A stretch of 64,000 nt of DNA from Acorus gramineus (lineage: Eukaryota > Streptophyta > Magnoliopsida > Acorales > Acoraceae), in the NCBI GenBank assembly GCA_030737835.1, contig CM060854.1, positions 12,755,334 through 12,819,333 on the forward strand. Direction: 5' to 3'. The notes beneath the pieces were generated by a model that saw only the letters and a program-made list of their open reading frames with translations, searched no databases and was not told the origin of the DNA. Of this stretch, positions 10,292 to 22,795 are shown in pieces (the first letter of the stretch is position 1; every line of letters begins with the position of its first letter). Position numbers and translations under genes: made by a program.

Positions 10292-13200
10292 TCAATGACG
10301 GGCTGTTGGGCTTCTCAACCCACCCAGGTTCTCAAGCTTCTCTATATATGAGACCTTCTTGTTGGTCACTATGTTAGGAGGCTTACTCATGAACTTCTCA
10401 TTATCCGTGCCCAAGTAATCATCCAAGTTTCCCGAGTCCTTCTTCTGATCACTGTCTTGGTCCAAATGCCATCCCATGAAATCTGAAAGCGTCATAGATA
10501 CTGGAGGTTCCATAGAGTTTAACTTCTCAATCTCTTCTTTATGGTTTGGAACCAACTCGGTATCCATCATTGGAGGTTGCTTGTTTGATTCTGCTAGTGA
10601 AGGATTCTGGGTGAGTGAATCTGCGTAGAGAACATCCTCTATCCTCGACATGACAGTGAATGCCAAACTCTCGAGTATCCTTGAATAGCTTTCTAGTATG
10701 GACTGCCCCACATCCTGCCCGAAAAAAACAAAAACAAAATCCACTGAGAAGTCTTAACCGTCTAGGTAGTGAAAAAATTGATGTATACATCGAACGATTT
10801 TTATTGCTTACCTTGTTGTATTGGATTTTACTGATGTCGAGGGTTGATTGAGGAATGCCGGGGAACCTGTGCTTGAGGAGGACTAGAATAGTCTCTGATC
10901 TTTCTTCAAACATCTCCCTCTTTTCGAGGCTTACAGCAGATCCCCAAGAAGACTTGCCATCCTTGGAAGTGGCCTTCCTCTTCCATATGACGGCACAAGC
11001 CTCTATCCGGTTCTTGAAGTCCAGAATCTTGTGTTCGGTTGACAGGTCTAGAGTTGATAGGAATTGCTCGGGGTCGAAGTTATCCCCGGTTATGCTCTTG
11101 TACAGCGAGTCACCAAGGCTTACCCTTCCATTCTGGAAATAGAAGTAGTTCATAAGAGCCTTGTAAATTCAATCATGTACACAATTGGATACCTCAAGCT
11201 CAATTATAGAATGAAATGATGAGATACTTTTGTATCAAATTTTTTAGGGGCAGTCATTCCTGCAATCACTTTTGCAATCACAACACATTTTGAATTAGAA
11301 GGTATATACTTATCTAGTGAAGTACATGCCTTTACAAAAAATTGAAGAAGATACTCGAATGAATTGAATGCATATCTTATTACATTTTCCCAAAAATCGA
11401 GTATATACCCAGGTGAGTATATACATGATTAGAGATTTCAGTTAGGACTGTAAGAATGACTGCCAAACTAACTGGGTGTATCAGCGCGCCCTTTTGTATT
11501 ATGAGTTGTAATGGTGTTTTAACTGAAATGCCTTTCAAGCATAAAAAAATCACATAGATTGGCTTTCTTGTATTTCGGAACTTGAATGTCAAATATGAAT
11601 CCGTTGAGTAAATTTTGAATCTTCCATTAAAATCTATCACTCTCTTTCTAACTCTACCTTGGGTAGGGATTCCATATAAGCATCTGGGATATCCATTTCT
11701 GATAGAACCTGGGCATTGATGGCCATAGCAGCCTTAAGCACTTGGTTGACAGACTCCTTTTGGAATTGCAACCATTTCCTTGAAACCTCTGAGAGGCCAT
11801 TTGGGGGGACCTTCGCCGTGGGAAGCCACCACTTGTCTCCTTGTCTCGGCGTCCCTCCTTTTTCTGATTCATCCGCGTCTCTGGAGACATACCAGAACTC
11901 ATTTTGGTCCTTGAAGTTGTCGAGGTAGTCCTGTTTTGGATAAAACATGAACACATTGAATTATTATAAATGAATTATGAAAGTTAGGTGAAATGACTTT
12001 TTGTCTTACAATGAGCATTGCATCGAGCTTGCGCAATGCAGGGATGTTCATGTGAAGGTCTGTCCGTTGGCGAGTCACCATTATCTGTATATAATAGAAA
12101 TAAAAAAATGTAAGTTAATTCAGGTCTTAATATCAAAACACTGATAGGATTGAATCATTACCTCCATGTTTGTTCCATCCTTTGATTTCTGTTGGGAAGG
12201 AACAAATTCGACAATGTGATCAGTGACTGATAGAAGCCAATCGATCTCTTTCCTCCACCTTGCCTTCCTCTCTGGGGACATGGGTTCCAACCGCCATTGC
12301 TCCCCAAAAACAGAAGCTGAAATCAAGATTCAAATGGTAGTTATAAATTTTTGCCAATTTGAAAATCATCTACAGATTTGTTTTTGTTTGTTTTTTGTTT
12401 TTTTCCTTTCATTAACCACTAATTCTCTGAACAACAAAAGCTACAATACTGTTAAGGAGATAAAAAACCAACAATACAACAAATGTCAAACATTGTAAAA
12501 AGGCTGTGATTCCATGAATATTTTTTTAGTTGTATCTATGATTCATTCTCTGCCTTTAAAAATAACAAACTCCAATTGTAAAAAAGGCTGTGATTCTATG
12601 AATTCATAAGTTTGAAAAAGAGTTTTTAAACTTTTGCAAACAACTCTCCATGAAACGCCTTTTTTTTTTTTTATATAAAAAAAACTGAAAGTTGTTTTCC
12701 GTTTTATTCAAAAGCAATAATCATTGGGGATGTTTGGAAACGAGTTTGGTTTATGTTTCTTACAAAAGAATAATCTCAATAAAGCTAACCAAACCCGTTT
12801 CTAAACGGTATCTAAAACAACCTCTAGGCCGCTTAGGAACATGTTTGGGTTAAACATGATTCTTTATGCAAAAGTAGAATCGTCCAAACGTATTTCCAAA
12901 CACTATTGAATTGATGAAAGAGATAAAAAAGTGTTACCTGCAAGATTGGTAATTGCATTTGACAAAGCCAAAGCTGATGAAACACCCTTCCCCCCACCTG
13001 ACATATCCTCACCCAAAAGCAGTTTTGCAAACCTCTCCTTCATCATCTCCACATCTGAAAAAAAGGAAAATCAGATTAGCCAGGAAAGCCAAAACAAACA
13101 TATATTGGGTTATATTTCATAATGTGCAAAGCATTGAATTTTAATTTTCCAATGAAACAAACACTACCTGAAGCAGGTCTATCTTTGCCACCACCGCCGG

Positions 13201-13411
13201 AGCCTCCACCATCCTTGCTGAGGCGAGACCTGGGAGCCTGATTATTCCGACCAAGAGCCCACCCGATATGCTGTCCCTCCAGTTGGCGATCAGAGGACCT
13301 CGCGCCATGGCTCCTCGACAGCATCTTATCGTCGACCACCGGAGATGATGATCCATTGATGCTATCCAATATCAAGCTCTGGGCCTGTCGCCCCGTCGGG
13401 ATCTCAAACAT
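10292..13411 (-). CDS. ROPGEF: ROP guanine nucleotide exchange factor (RopGEF, PRONE domain)
   Basis: Plant-specific activator of ROP/RAC small GTPases: the PRONE domain exchanges GDP for GTP at the plasma membrane, usually downstream of receptor kinases, in polar growth. Exons (minus, 5' to 3'): 13411-13168, 13054-12938, 12316-12162, 12084-12010, 11930-11658, 11132-10812, 10714-10292; GT-AG and in phase, 535 residues. Residues 1-80 are the variable N-terminus. PRONE runs from about 82 ([20 protein letters not shown]) to about 440, with [20 protein letters not shown] helix, [20 protein letters not shown] and [20 protein letters not shown]. The rest is the variable C-terminus. The start is ATG 13411 (MFEIPTG); a longer frame upstream begins only with GTG. 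Paralogue number cannot be assigned. Confidence 0.94.
11246..11496. repeat. Inverted-repeat MITE-like element in ROPGEF intron 5
   Basis: Left arm GGCAGTCATTCCTGCAATCA is inverted at the right end (reverse complement GGCAGTCATTCTTACAGTCC), followed by a terminal GCGCGCCCTTTT. Related sequence is in eIF3l intron 1 and, as a short fragment, in PSAH intron 2 near 7500-7560. AT-rich, non-coding. Confidence 0.45.
12728..12815. repeat. Stem-loop MITE-like repeat in ROPGEF intron 2
   Basis: GTTTGGAAACGAGTTTGGTT and its near-perfect inverse AACCAAACCCGTTTCTAAAC form a hairpin inside the intron 12317-12937. A second related half-copy (AACATGTTTGGG ... CCAAACGTATTTCCAAAC) follows at about 12838-12901. 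Confidence 0.5.
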
Positions 13412-14249
13412 CTGTAATTCTTGTTGTTCTTGGATCGAAAGAAGCGACACAAAGGCAAAGAACTAGCTATTGGAGCCGGATTGAATCCGACCCATTGATA
13501 ATTGGATGAAAACGGAGCACACCCAAGCCTTCAACAATGGTTTGGATTCAGAGAGAAAGTGATTGAAAATTCAAATGTCTCTGAATTGGTTATTTGTTTT
13601 AATGGGTGGTGGTGCGCATGTTTTTGAGGAACAAAAGGAGAGGCAATGTGGGGGAGGAGGAGATATTATAAGTTAATGTGAGAGGTTTGTTTTGCTGTTT
13701 TTTTTTTTGTTTCATTTGTTTATCTTTAGAGATGTTTTTTTTTTTTTTTTTTTTTAAAAATTGTTATTTTTAATTTTTTTGGAATGGCAAAGAAAACCCG
13801 GGAAATCTGGTTCTCCTCTCTCTCCCTGTACCTCTTATTTAAAATGGGTGGTTGACCTGTAAAGAGTCCTTATGTGATAATTTGTGGGTTTTTTTTATTC
13901 AATGTAATAAAAATTATAAAAAGTGAAACCTGAATTTTCCCTTATTTAGGATGGGTGGTTGGGTTGGATATATTTTGGGGTACTTTTTTTTTTTTTTTGG
14001 GTTTTTCGGGGGTGATTCTCTCCGTTTTGTTTTTATCAATAGGTTTTGTGGATTTTATGTATGCGTGTCACTTTTCAATTGGAGATTGGATAAAATTTAT
14101 AATTTTTTAAATAAATATTTGTGCTCTTATATCAATTGTTTGCCTTTGAAAATGCACGGGAATAGGTGAAAAATAATATTTAATTCAGTGATGCAGATAA
14201 TTCATTTTATCTTTTTATTTTTTCTGAAAATATTGTGGATGTTTATACT
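13412..14249. other. ROPGEF upstream region
   Basis: Presumed 5'UTR and promoter of the minus-strand ROPGEF. Long T-runs at about 13735-13756 and 13984-14000; no recognisable gene. Confidence 0.45.
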
Positions 14250-14260
14250 AATTTAGTCAG

Positions 14261-15113
14261 GCACGGCTATCCCCACTAAGCAATTTTCTTACCCCACCAA
14301 TCGGGAAAAAAAAATCGGTGTTTTATCTTTTCCCACCGATCCAGCCAGGTCGACCAGATTTGGTTGCCACTTCAGGTTTTGGACGACCGGACTTGGTCGC
14401 TATTTCTGATTTTGGGCGACCGGACTTGGTCGTCATTTCAAGTTTCGGACGACCGAACTTGGTCGAACAGGATTTGTAATAAAGTTTATAAATTTTTTTC
14501 TTGGAAACATAATCCCATGATGTATATCTTCCTTGAATCCTTCATATATATTCCAAGTCTGAGTTGTAATGTAAGAAGAATCAATTATTATTCTTAAATG
14601 TAGAATATAAGAACAATTTTTTTTTACATAAGTGACGGACTAATTTTCAAAAGCCAAATATATAATGTGTTTGGATCAACTTATAGGTTTTTTTTTGTTT
14701 TCAAAGGAAACTTAAAAATGATATATATTTGTCTAATAAGATATTTTTCTATAAAAATTTGAATTAATTGAAAGTATACCTACTTACATTTTTTTCGGCC
14801 CCTTAGCTGTTGTTTGAATAAAAGAATAAATGTAGACTATGATGGATAAACCCAAAAAGTTATTTGTTTACAAAAAATAGGTAGATATAGTTTTGAACCC
14901 TGTTCGACCAATTACGGTCGCCCAAAACCTGAAATGGCGACTAAGTTCGGTCGCCTAAAACCTGAAATGACGATCAAGTCTGGTCGCCCAAAACCTGAAA
15001 TGGCAACCAAGTTCGGTTGACCTCGATTGGTGGGAAGAGGCAAACACCGATTTTTTTTTTTTTTTTTTTGATTGGTGGGGTAAGAAAAACGCTTGGTGGG
15101 GATAGACGCGCCC
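14261..15113. mobile_element. Non-autonomous Mutator-like element with long subterminally repeated TIRs
   Basis: Both ends carry an inverted repeat of about 200 bp. Outer ends are GCACGGCTATCCCCACTAAG on the left and, reversed, GGGCGCGTCTATCCCCACCA on the right; then TTCTTACCCCACCAATC on both. Next come three or four tandem copies of a motif like CGACCGGACTTGGTCG with 'CATTTCAGGTTTTGG' linkers. The identical 11-bp repeat AATTTAGTCAG lies at 14250-14260 and 15114-15124. Long TIRs, G-starting ends and a 9-11 bp TSD fit MULEs. The 430-bp middle has no transposase. Confidence 0.7.
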
Positions 15114-15124
15114 AATTTAGTCAG

Positions 15125-15960
15125 GTATAACTATCCACTTTTATTTTCATGATACAGATATAAATAGATGTCTATCACATGAAATGTTATTCCTAATTCA
15201 TTAATCCCCCCCCTCCATGGGTGCGACGTAAGTTTACTCAGGATATATAGCTATTAGGACAGAAATTATTTGGTTACATTTTTTTCTTGTTTTGTTATCA
15301 TTATTGTCTTTAATATTTTTCGAAATGTATGAAACATGTATAAGATATGTTATCCACTTGAAATTACTATCAAGACTTATATTACTTTTCTTAAACAAAT
15401 TATTTTTTAAAGCCTTTTCCATTCATTCGGCCTTGATTCCTCACCCCAAACAGAGTTTATCAGATGGCATAATTTAAATCTTCTATATTATTCGCTTATT
15501 ATATTTAAAGATTGGATCGTTCTTAAAAAATCATCTCATAACGATTCTTCAAATGAAAGCCAAACTAAAAAAAAGAAATATTTAGAAAAAAAGGTTGTCC
15601 ATGTTAAAATTTGTCTACTTGATCTTTCTTCTAGGAAGATTGTTTTTCTTTTATGCTATTTTGGGTTGGCCCCTTTATTAATTGAAAGGTGAAAGTCTAT
15701 CGTTCTCTTTAAAAAAAAAAAAAAAATACAAAGTTTGTCTCTTTGAGTAATCTTTAAAATTAACTCACATGGGTGTAGAATATTAATCCACAATTATTAT
15801 TAAATAAATCACATCAAACTACCAAAGTCTCTCATTGACTCAAGCATCAATGTACGTGGATCACATGAAAATGCATGAATTTTTCTTTGACGTTTATTAT
15901 ATGCAATCTGTGTATACAAGTTGACATAGAGATATACATGTTTTCTTAGTTGAAGCTAGT
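15125..15960. other. AT-rich spacer, nothing recognised
   Basis: Only poly-T/poly-A stretches and chance frames. Confidence 0.4.
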
Positions 15961-16490
15961 TTTTTTTTATTTTATTTTATTTTGAAAGAAGGTACTCGGT
16001 AGATGTTTACTATCCGATTTTATTACTGAATTCGAATTACGAATTCTGAAAAGGAAGGAGAATAGACTTATATGTAAAAAAAAAGATAAAGGGGATAAGA
16101 ATCCTACAAGTAAACAAACGAAACTAGGCCACTGAAGTTGCCCAAACCCTGGTTAGATTTTGCGATGTATCGTCCCCAATCTCTTATACAAGCTTGGAAC
16201 ATTTCCCACATGTTCTCTTGATACACCCTCGCTCCAATGAAGACAACCGCGTTCCTCGTTCTCCATATAGTCCATGCTCTCACTGGTACGATTGCCTGTG
16301 AGATCACCGCGGCTAGACTGATGTCCCCTGCTTTCTTCATTTTTTTCCCCGCGATCCACAGCTCTTCCAAGGACTGGAAGGTGGTCTTCATCCCTATTTG
16401 TTGGTCGATATTGGTCCAAAAAACTCATGTCACAGCACAATTGCAGAAGAGGTGATCAACTGTCTTCGGCCAGACTGATTTTTTTATTTT
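15961..16490 (-). mobile_element. 5'-truncated LINE 3' end
   Basis: On the minus strand the sequence reads WPKTVDHLFCNCAV (zf-RVT end of L1 ORF2), a stop, then a Trp-rich tail typical of plant L1 ORF2 (VRAWTIWRTRNAVVF). It ends in an A-rich tail (complement of 15961-15983). No clear TSD. Dead copy. Confidence 0.7.
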
Positions 16491-18424
16491 ACTTAGGGGG
16501 CATTTATAATTATTGAACTATGTGTTTCATTTTTATGAAATTACATGCTTCTCAAACCCATAAATAACAAACAAACATGACCATTTATTGTTTAGATTAT
16601 AACTTAGGGCAATATTGCTTTTACAAAATTGCAAAATCAATTTCAAACAAAAGAAAATAAAAAGAATCTGATTATTCTTGTATGAATACCTTGTATTGCA
16701 CACGAATACCAAAAGTTATTACCCTTGGAATTTGAATATATGTGCACAAGTCGATTACGATATCAATCATAAATCCAGTCATAGGTATATTTTTATTGCG
16801 AAACTAATTGAGTCTACATTTTATAAAATTGTATAAATTAGGAGGAGAACAAATATAACAAAAAAGTCACACACACAAACGCACACAATTTTTTTGATGA
16901 GTCTTGAATTATTTTTTAGTGATTCAGATAATAAAAATTACATCAATTGAAAATCCGCACAACATAAATTATCATTGTATTTAATCTATTGTCACACTTA
17001 AAAACAGTGTTAGATGATTATTAGTATATTTGATGTATTTTCATGAAGACGATAAAATAAAGATATGTCACATTTATTACAGAATAATAATACGAAAAAG
17101 ATAAAAAAAATCCAATAACTATAACTAAGAATACTTTGATGATCAAAAACGATGAGAACCAAAAATAATATGATCAATCATTTTTAAAATAATAGTATAT
17201 GATGATTTATTTTTGTCACTGGTTCAAAATCAAATTAAACACCAAATTAATCAAATTTTGAAAAAATCAGGCTTTTCTAGTGGTTCGATTCAGAACAAAT
17301 ATGCCTGGTACAACAATTTTTAACACAATATTTTTAAAGGTACAACTCGAGCGAGTTAGGTTAGATTGGAGCTCAATCTTAACCTGACACGAGATTGGAG
17401 AAAGCTAACCCAAACTCAACCTGACCCTCGGGTTTGAGAAGGTTAACACAACCCATCGGGTTTTGTTCGGGTTTGGGTTTAAGTTGTAAAATGTATTATT
17501 TTAAACAATTAAAATTTTACAAGAGTTAATTCTTCTTATAACAAAAATAAAAAAAAGATGAAAATGAAGAACATTTTTAGTTAGAAATTAAAGATATGTA
17601 AACTATAGATGTAAAATATTCTAGAAAATAATAAATTGTACAATTTAAATTTTATCGTACAAAATAAAAAATTATAATTTTACTTAAAATATTTTACTTA
17701 GATATGGAAACTTTGGATTTGGGTTGGTTTGGATTATCTTCACTCTCAACCCCAACCCAATCCAAATTTCGGATTGAAAGAATTCAGGTTACTGAAGTTC
17801 ATATTGAACTCAAACACTAAAACCCAAACCTATAGGAGTTGCACTACTAAATATTTCACATTAGGCCGGGCATCGCTACAGGCATCAAAGTCAAATTGAA
17901 GATATGCACCATAAAAAAAATAAAAAAGATATGTTAAATAAATAATAATGTAAAGTAAATAAATAAATAAAACTGCCGCTGTGTGTGTTTGGTTGACTTG
18001 TAAAAAGTACATATAATTTTATTTACATCAATGTCTTTTTTCTTTCACAACAAATATCTTGTCCCCCAACCCCTTCTAATGTCAAAATTATATATTTAAT
18101 AAACAAATGGAATAAAATGTAATGTGGTCCCACAATTCCGAAAATAATTTAAGAAATGTGGCTACTGTTGGAGAGATTTTTAACCTTCCATCCAAATTGT
18201 TATTTCGATCTAAAAAACAAGGTGGGATTTATGAAAAGTGAAACATTTTATGTATGTTTGTGCGCTATTATGCACAATTTGTAATGGGATTATTTTTATT
18301 AAATGAATTTTTGTAAGATGAATTTTTTGTGCACTGGATGTATTCATTGGAGCATGTATATAATATGCTTTAAATGGATGTATATGTTTAATTAGTTATA
18401 TGATATATACATTTTAATAAAAAT
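16491..18424. other. AT-rich region without genes
   Basis: No coding sequence. About 17340-17820 has GGGTTTGGGTT-type and AACCCAAACC-type blocks at its ends, possibly an eroded non-autonomous hAT-like element, but the termini cannot be fixed. Confidence 0.35.
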
Positions 18425-18872
18425 ATTTTTTTATTTTTAAGTCCCCATAAACTATGTTATTTAGTGTTCAATATCTCACTCCTTCATATTTCAGTTTAAG
18501 TCCCTAAAATTGATGGATATATTTATTTTAGTCTCTCATAAGAACTAAAAATAAAACTAAATAATTTAGTGATAGGTCCCTCGTAGGGACTAATAAGAAA
18601 CATACTTTTTAAACTAGAGATTAAAATTAAAATATAAAAAAGTGTTCAATATCTCACTCCTTCATATTTCAGTTTAAGTCCCTAAAATTGATGGATATAT
18701 TTATTTTAGTCTCTCATAAGAACTAAAAATAAAACTAAATAATTTAGTGATAGGTCCCTCATAGCGACTAATAAGAAACATACTTTTTAAACTAGGAATT
18801 AAAACTGAAATATAAAAAAGTGAGGATCGATCACTATATCATATAGTCTATAGGGATTAAAAAATAAAAAAA
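18425..18872. mobile_element. Palindromic MITE copy A, with internal tandem duplication
   Basis: Ends TTTTTAAGTCCCCATAAACT and, inverted, TTTTTAATCCCTATAGACTA. The arms contain 'GATCGATC' and 'AGGGACCTATCACTAAATTA' and pair with each other. About 178 bp is directly duplicated (18466-18643 and 18644-18821), making this copy longer than the roughly 260-270 bp relatives at 25440 and 26818. Non-coding. Confidence 0.6.
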
Positions 18873-19891
18873 CCTAAATAAAAATCAAATCATACGAGTA
18901 TCAAAAGAGTAAAATTGCATGAGCCATAAATTAAAGAGTTCGACAACCACGCATAAGACTCAAAGCACATTCGAGGACTATAAAAAAAGATGGTTTTTTT
19001 TAATAGTAAGTTCAAAGAAAAAAAAATTGTTTCTTTTTAACTAATTAAGCTTATATGAAAAATAGTTGACATTGTTTTTTAATCGAATCAATTCAAAATA
19101 ATTGCAATCACATCACCTCTTGATAATTTGTTAGATGTACCACTTTTCATTAAAAAATACGAGTCTTATTATATTGATAAAAGAACGATTAACTAGAAAA
19201 TAAATATATTTGCCTACCAAAATAAAATCACATTGATTCCTAACAGTTGCATTTGCAACGCATAGATGGGAAATAAGATCATTTCTATGTCAAGACTGGT
19301 CACCCAACTAATTGATCCATTAAAAGTAAAAGATTATCCACACAATGGGTTCCCCAATGCTTACAGTCATGGTTGTTAATGAATGGTATTTGATCTTGTG
19401 TGTGAATGATATAGAAAGATCATGTTTGAACGAAATTACACTATCACATAAATGGCATAAATATATCCCTTAAAAAACATGCATGATTTTTGCATCACCA
19501 CTCGCTTAAGTGAGTTTGTTGAGATGCACCCTCCCTATTTGTGGCTTTGCCACCTATACTTAACATATTCTTAATGACTGACAAGAGATCCATTGTGGTT
19601 GTGACACATAGGTCTAGATCGACTCACTGAAAACACCCAATGTAGAATTGTAGAGTGGATCAACTACCTATAAACATTTAATTGTCCAATGGAAGAGGAG
19701 GATTCATCTTGAATTCTTGATTCCCTTTTTGTGTGTGAATTTTGTTGCACCAAGACGAAAACATGCACGCATGTCTCACCACCCTTTGACGAAAACTTCT
19801 AATCATTGTCACTAATAAACGATATATAAGGGCCAGTGAGAGGGCCAACTGGTTGAAAGGCTGATTGACATGTTTTCTTTGAAAATCATAC
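18873..19891. other. AT-rich spacer, nothing recognised
   Basis: No gene or repeat identified; a 71-residue minus-strand frame at 19678-19893 has no family resemblance. Confidence 0.4.
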
Positions 19892-20061
19892 ATTTTTTTT
19901 GGTAAGGTGGCCTGTGTCAGGAATTCTATATTTCAACAAAATTAGACACAAAAGGAGCCGTTGTCGCCAATATAGAACTTTGTACAAAGTTTACATAGTC
20001 ATGAACACTATATATCACCGTCTAATTTTCCTTCTTATAACTGGATCCTGCAACTGCTGAG

Positions 20062-21371
20062 TTCATTTTGACTCCAGCCTTCCACAAGCATAGCGCGCCA
20101 ACTTCTCCGGTGCACAAACCATGTCTCGAGGAACCTTGCAAAATGCTATATCTGCATTATTAGCAATTTGATATATGTCCTGGACAATATCAAGGATTTG
20201 TGGAGGGCCTAAGCCACCCGATTGAAGCATCTGAATAACTGGTAAGCAATCTGAGCAGACCCGTAGTCATTTTGCTCCAACATCCCGGGCTGCTTTAACT
20301 CCCATTTTGATCGCTTCAGCCTCCATTTGAAATGGAAGCCCATGGCCAACCCGCATATCCCGCTCCTAAAATTTTAAAGGGAATAGGCTGAACTAACAAA
20401 AAAGCAGCACCAGCCCCATAACCCTGCAAATTTACACTTCCATCTGTAATAACCAGAATTTCTGTGTGATCCCCTGTCAATTGCAATAGAACTCTCGACA
20501 ATGAGGGCTCTTGAGACTTTAAATATGTGTCTACTAAAAGGATTTTATCATCTGTTCCTGTTACCAACTTCTCCAAGCACTCCCGTACATGTACTAATGC
20601 TTTTGACACAATTATACAAGGCTGAATAGATTTTTGTGTAAAGAACCACTCATTCCTACTTGTCCAAATATGCCAAAGCATAAAAGCCAACATAATTTTC
20701 CGACTTACAGAGTACCTACTATGTTGCCACACCTTATCAGAGAAAGCCTCCAACCATGATTTTGCACTCCAAATGCAATGTGGTGGTTGCAATCTGGAAG
20801 GAATTAGTCGCCAACATTCAGCACCAATATAGCAGCGAGAGAACAAGTGGTATGTAGACTCTGGGTATGCCGAGCAAAATGCACACCGTGTGTCCATATT
20901 CATACCAATCGAGTCCAAGTATTCCTTGGTTGGTAACCTGTTCCCAACATAATTTCCATAAAAAAGTTTTAACCCTTGGAAAAATAGGAAGAGACCATAT
21001 AATTTTCCATGTGTTGGTTTGAGAGTTTAGCCTCTCCGGTCTAAGCAGTTGATAAATATCTCGAACTCTCGGAACCTCTGAAATTGATCCTTCCCAACAC
21101 CAACTAGATTTCCCAGTTGACGAACATTTTGGGGGATCAGTTCCAATAATAAAGTCGACCCAAAATTGTGGCAGCAGCAGACGAAGAGTATCAACCTTCC
21201 AGCCTGTCTGTCAATTACCTGCGATAATCTGAAATCAAGACTAGCCCATTCCATATTTATTATAGTTGGAATCCGAGAGAAAGGAATAGGGGTAAGCCAA
21301 GGATCTCGTAATAAATCAATATCGGATAGGTCTCCAGGAATTCGTCTTAAAAAGGGACTAATTATTTTCAA
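20062..21371 (-). pseudogene. L1 ORF2 C-terminus: zinc finger plus RNase H (disrupted)
   Basis: The frame at 21027-21371 continues ORF2. At 20316-20918 zf-RVT (CAFCSAYPESTYHLFSRC) is followed by LAFMLWHIWTSRNEWFF and an RNase H start (ITDGSVNLQGYGAGAAFLL). The rest of RNase H follows in another frame (AEAIKMGVKAARDVGA, then SDCLPVIQMLQSGG) to a stop near 20062. An RNase H domain after the RT marks the plant L1 branch that carries one. Confidence 0.8.
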
Positions 21372-21429
21372 ACCAGTGAAGCATTTTTGGATTCCTCAAT
21401 GTCCCAAGGGTTTCCTCGCCATTTATATT

Positions 21430-22770
21430 TCAAGGCAAAAAAGGGGAAGATGAGAGAAAATTAATAAGAAATTTAAATGCAAGGATTCCCAACATGGCCT
21501 CCCGCATTAAACATAATTTGTGCAAGCCCAAGCCCCCCTCAGCCTTAGATTGTGTCACAACATCCCAACTAATAGTATGGATTTTAGGTTGTCCCAGTGT
21601 ACCATTCCAAAGAAATGATGGAGCACTCTTCTCTACGTCCATTATTGCTGAAATGGGCATGGCAGCAAAGAGTATATAATGTTGTGGAATAGCATTCACC
21701 ACAGCTTGAATGAGCACTCTCCTTCCTGCCATAGAGATAAAGTGAGCTTTCCAGTCTTGTAATTTCCTTGAAACCACATCTTGTACAGCCATCCGACGTT
21801 GCCGCATAAGATTCGGACCTCCAATCAACAATCCTAATATTTCCAAGAAGTTGAATTGGCCTTAACACAGAGAATTCGACTCAATATCACACAAGCCGCG
21901 GATGAACTGATGGGGAGAACTTTAGAGAACTTTTCTCCCAATTTACAGTTAAACCTGTCAGTTCTCTAACTTCCTCCATTACCATTTTAATCACTTTACA
22001 TTGCATCGGAGTAGCAGCACTACAATCAATAAATCGTCAGCATACATTACATGAGTAAGCCCTGGTGGGAATAGTTGTCCATTGAGGCGTACATCGGGTT
22101 GATATCCCCACAACTGTCCCTCTTGTTGAGCTTTTCTCAACAATCCTGAAATAACCTCCGCAACAAGAACAAACAAGTATGGAGAGAGAGGATCTCCCTG
22201 ACGGAGGCCCCTACCCATACTGAACCAGTCTGTAGGTGTACCATTCACAAGGATAGCCATACGAACTTTTGACACACAACATCTTATCCATTTAATCCAT
22301 AGATCAGGGAAACCGAATCCCTCGAGGATATGGAACAAACCAGCCCATTCAACTGAGTCATAAGCCGCTGCCAAGTCTATCTTTGCAGCCACCAATGCAT
22401 GTCGCCCCCTCCGAACTCTCAATGAGTGCATAATATCTTGGAAAAGGAGTAAATTAGCATGAATTGATCTATGAAGTACGAAAGCTCCCTGTTCAGTTCC
22501 AACCAAGTAAGGGAGAACTCTTTTCAGACGATTCATAAGGAGTTTGGAGATAATTTTATATTTAGTATCATAGACACTAATAGGCCTGTACTCCTTGAAT
22601 GTTTTTGGGTTCTCCACTTTCGGGATGAGTGCAATATTGGTTGAACCCCAAGTAATTGGCATTTTAGAGGTACGATGAAAATGATTCACAGCTTGATAAA
22701 TATCCTCTTTAATGAGATACCAAAAATTCTGATAAAATTCACTTGGAAATCCGTCCGGATCTGAAGCCTT
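21430..22770 (-). pseudogene. L1 ORF2 reverse transcriptase (disrupted)
   Basis: RT motifs are intact in one frame over 21991-22689: NIALIPKVENPKTFKEYRPIS, GRHALVAAKIDLAAAYDSVE, GRGLRQGDPLSPYLF and catalytic HVMYADDLLIV. A frameshift follows the YADD box; the connection continues at 21430-21846 in another frame (KLQDWKAHFISMAGRRVLI, PSFLWNG). It cannot give one protein. Confidence 0.85.
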
Positions 22771-22795
22771 ATTCTTAGGTCAAATAGATTGGTTA

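Larger units (their letters stand above)
19892..22795 (-). mobile_element. Decayed L1-type LINE with reverse transcriptase and RNase H
   Basis: Minus-strand ORF2 remnant, 5'-truncated near KASDPDGFPSEFYQNFW (about 22770) and ending in an A-run (complement of 19892-19899). Domains in order are RT, connection, zf-RVT and a C-terminal RNase H-like domain. Several frameshifts and stops interrupt it. Its 5' end directly abuts the C-terminal codons of a copia polyprotein on the same strand, so it inserted there or a deletion joined them. No confident TSD. Confidence 0.8.

Noticed and set aside
13411..13450. Extended ROPGEF N-terminus from 13450
   Set aside because: The upstream start is GTG, which is not a normal plant start; ATG 13411 was chosen.
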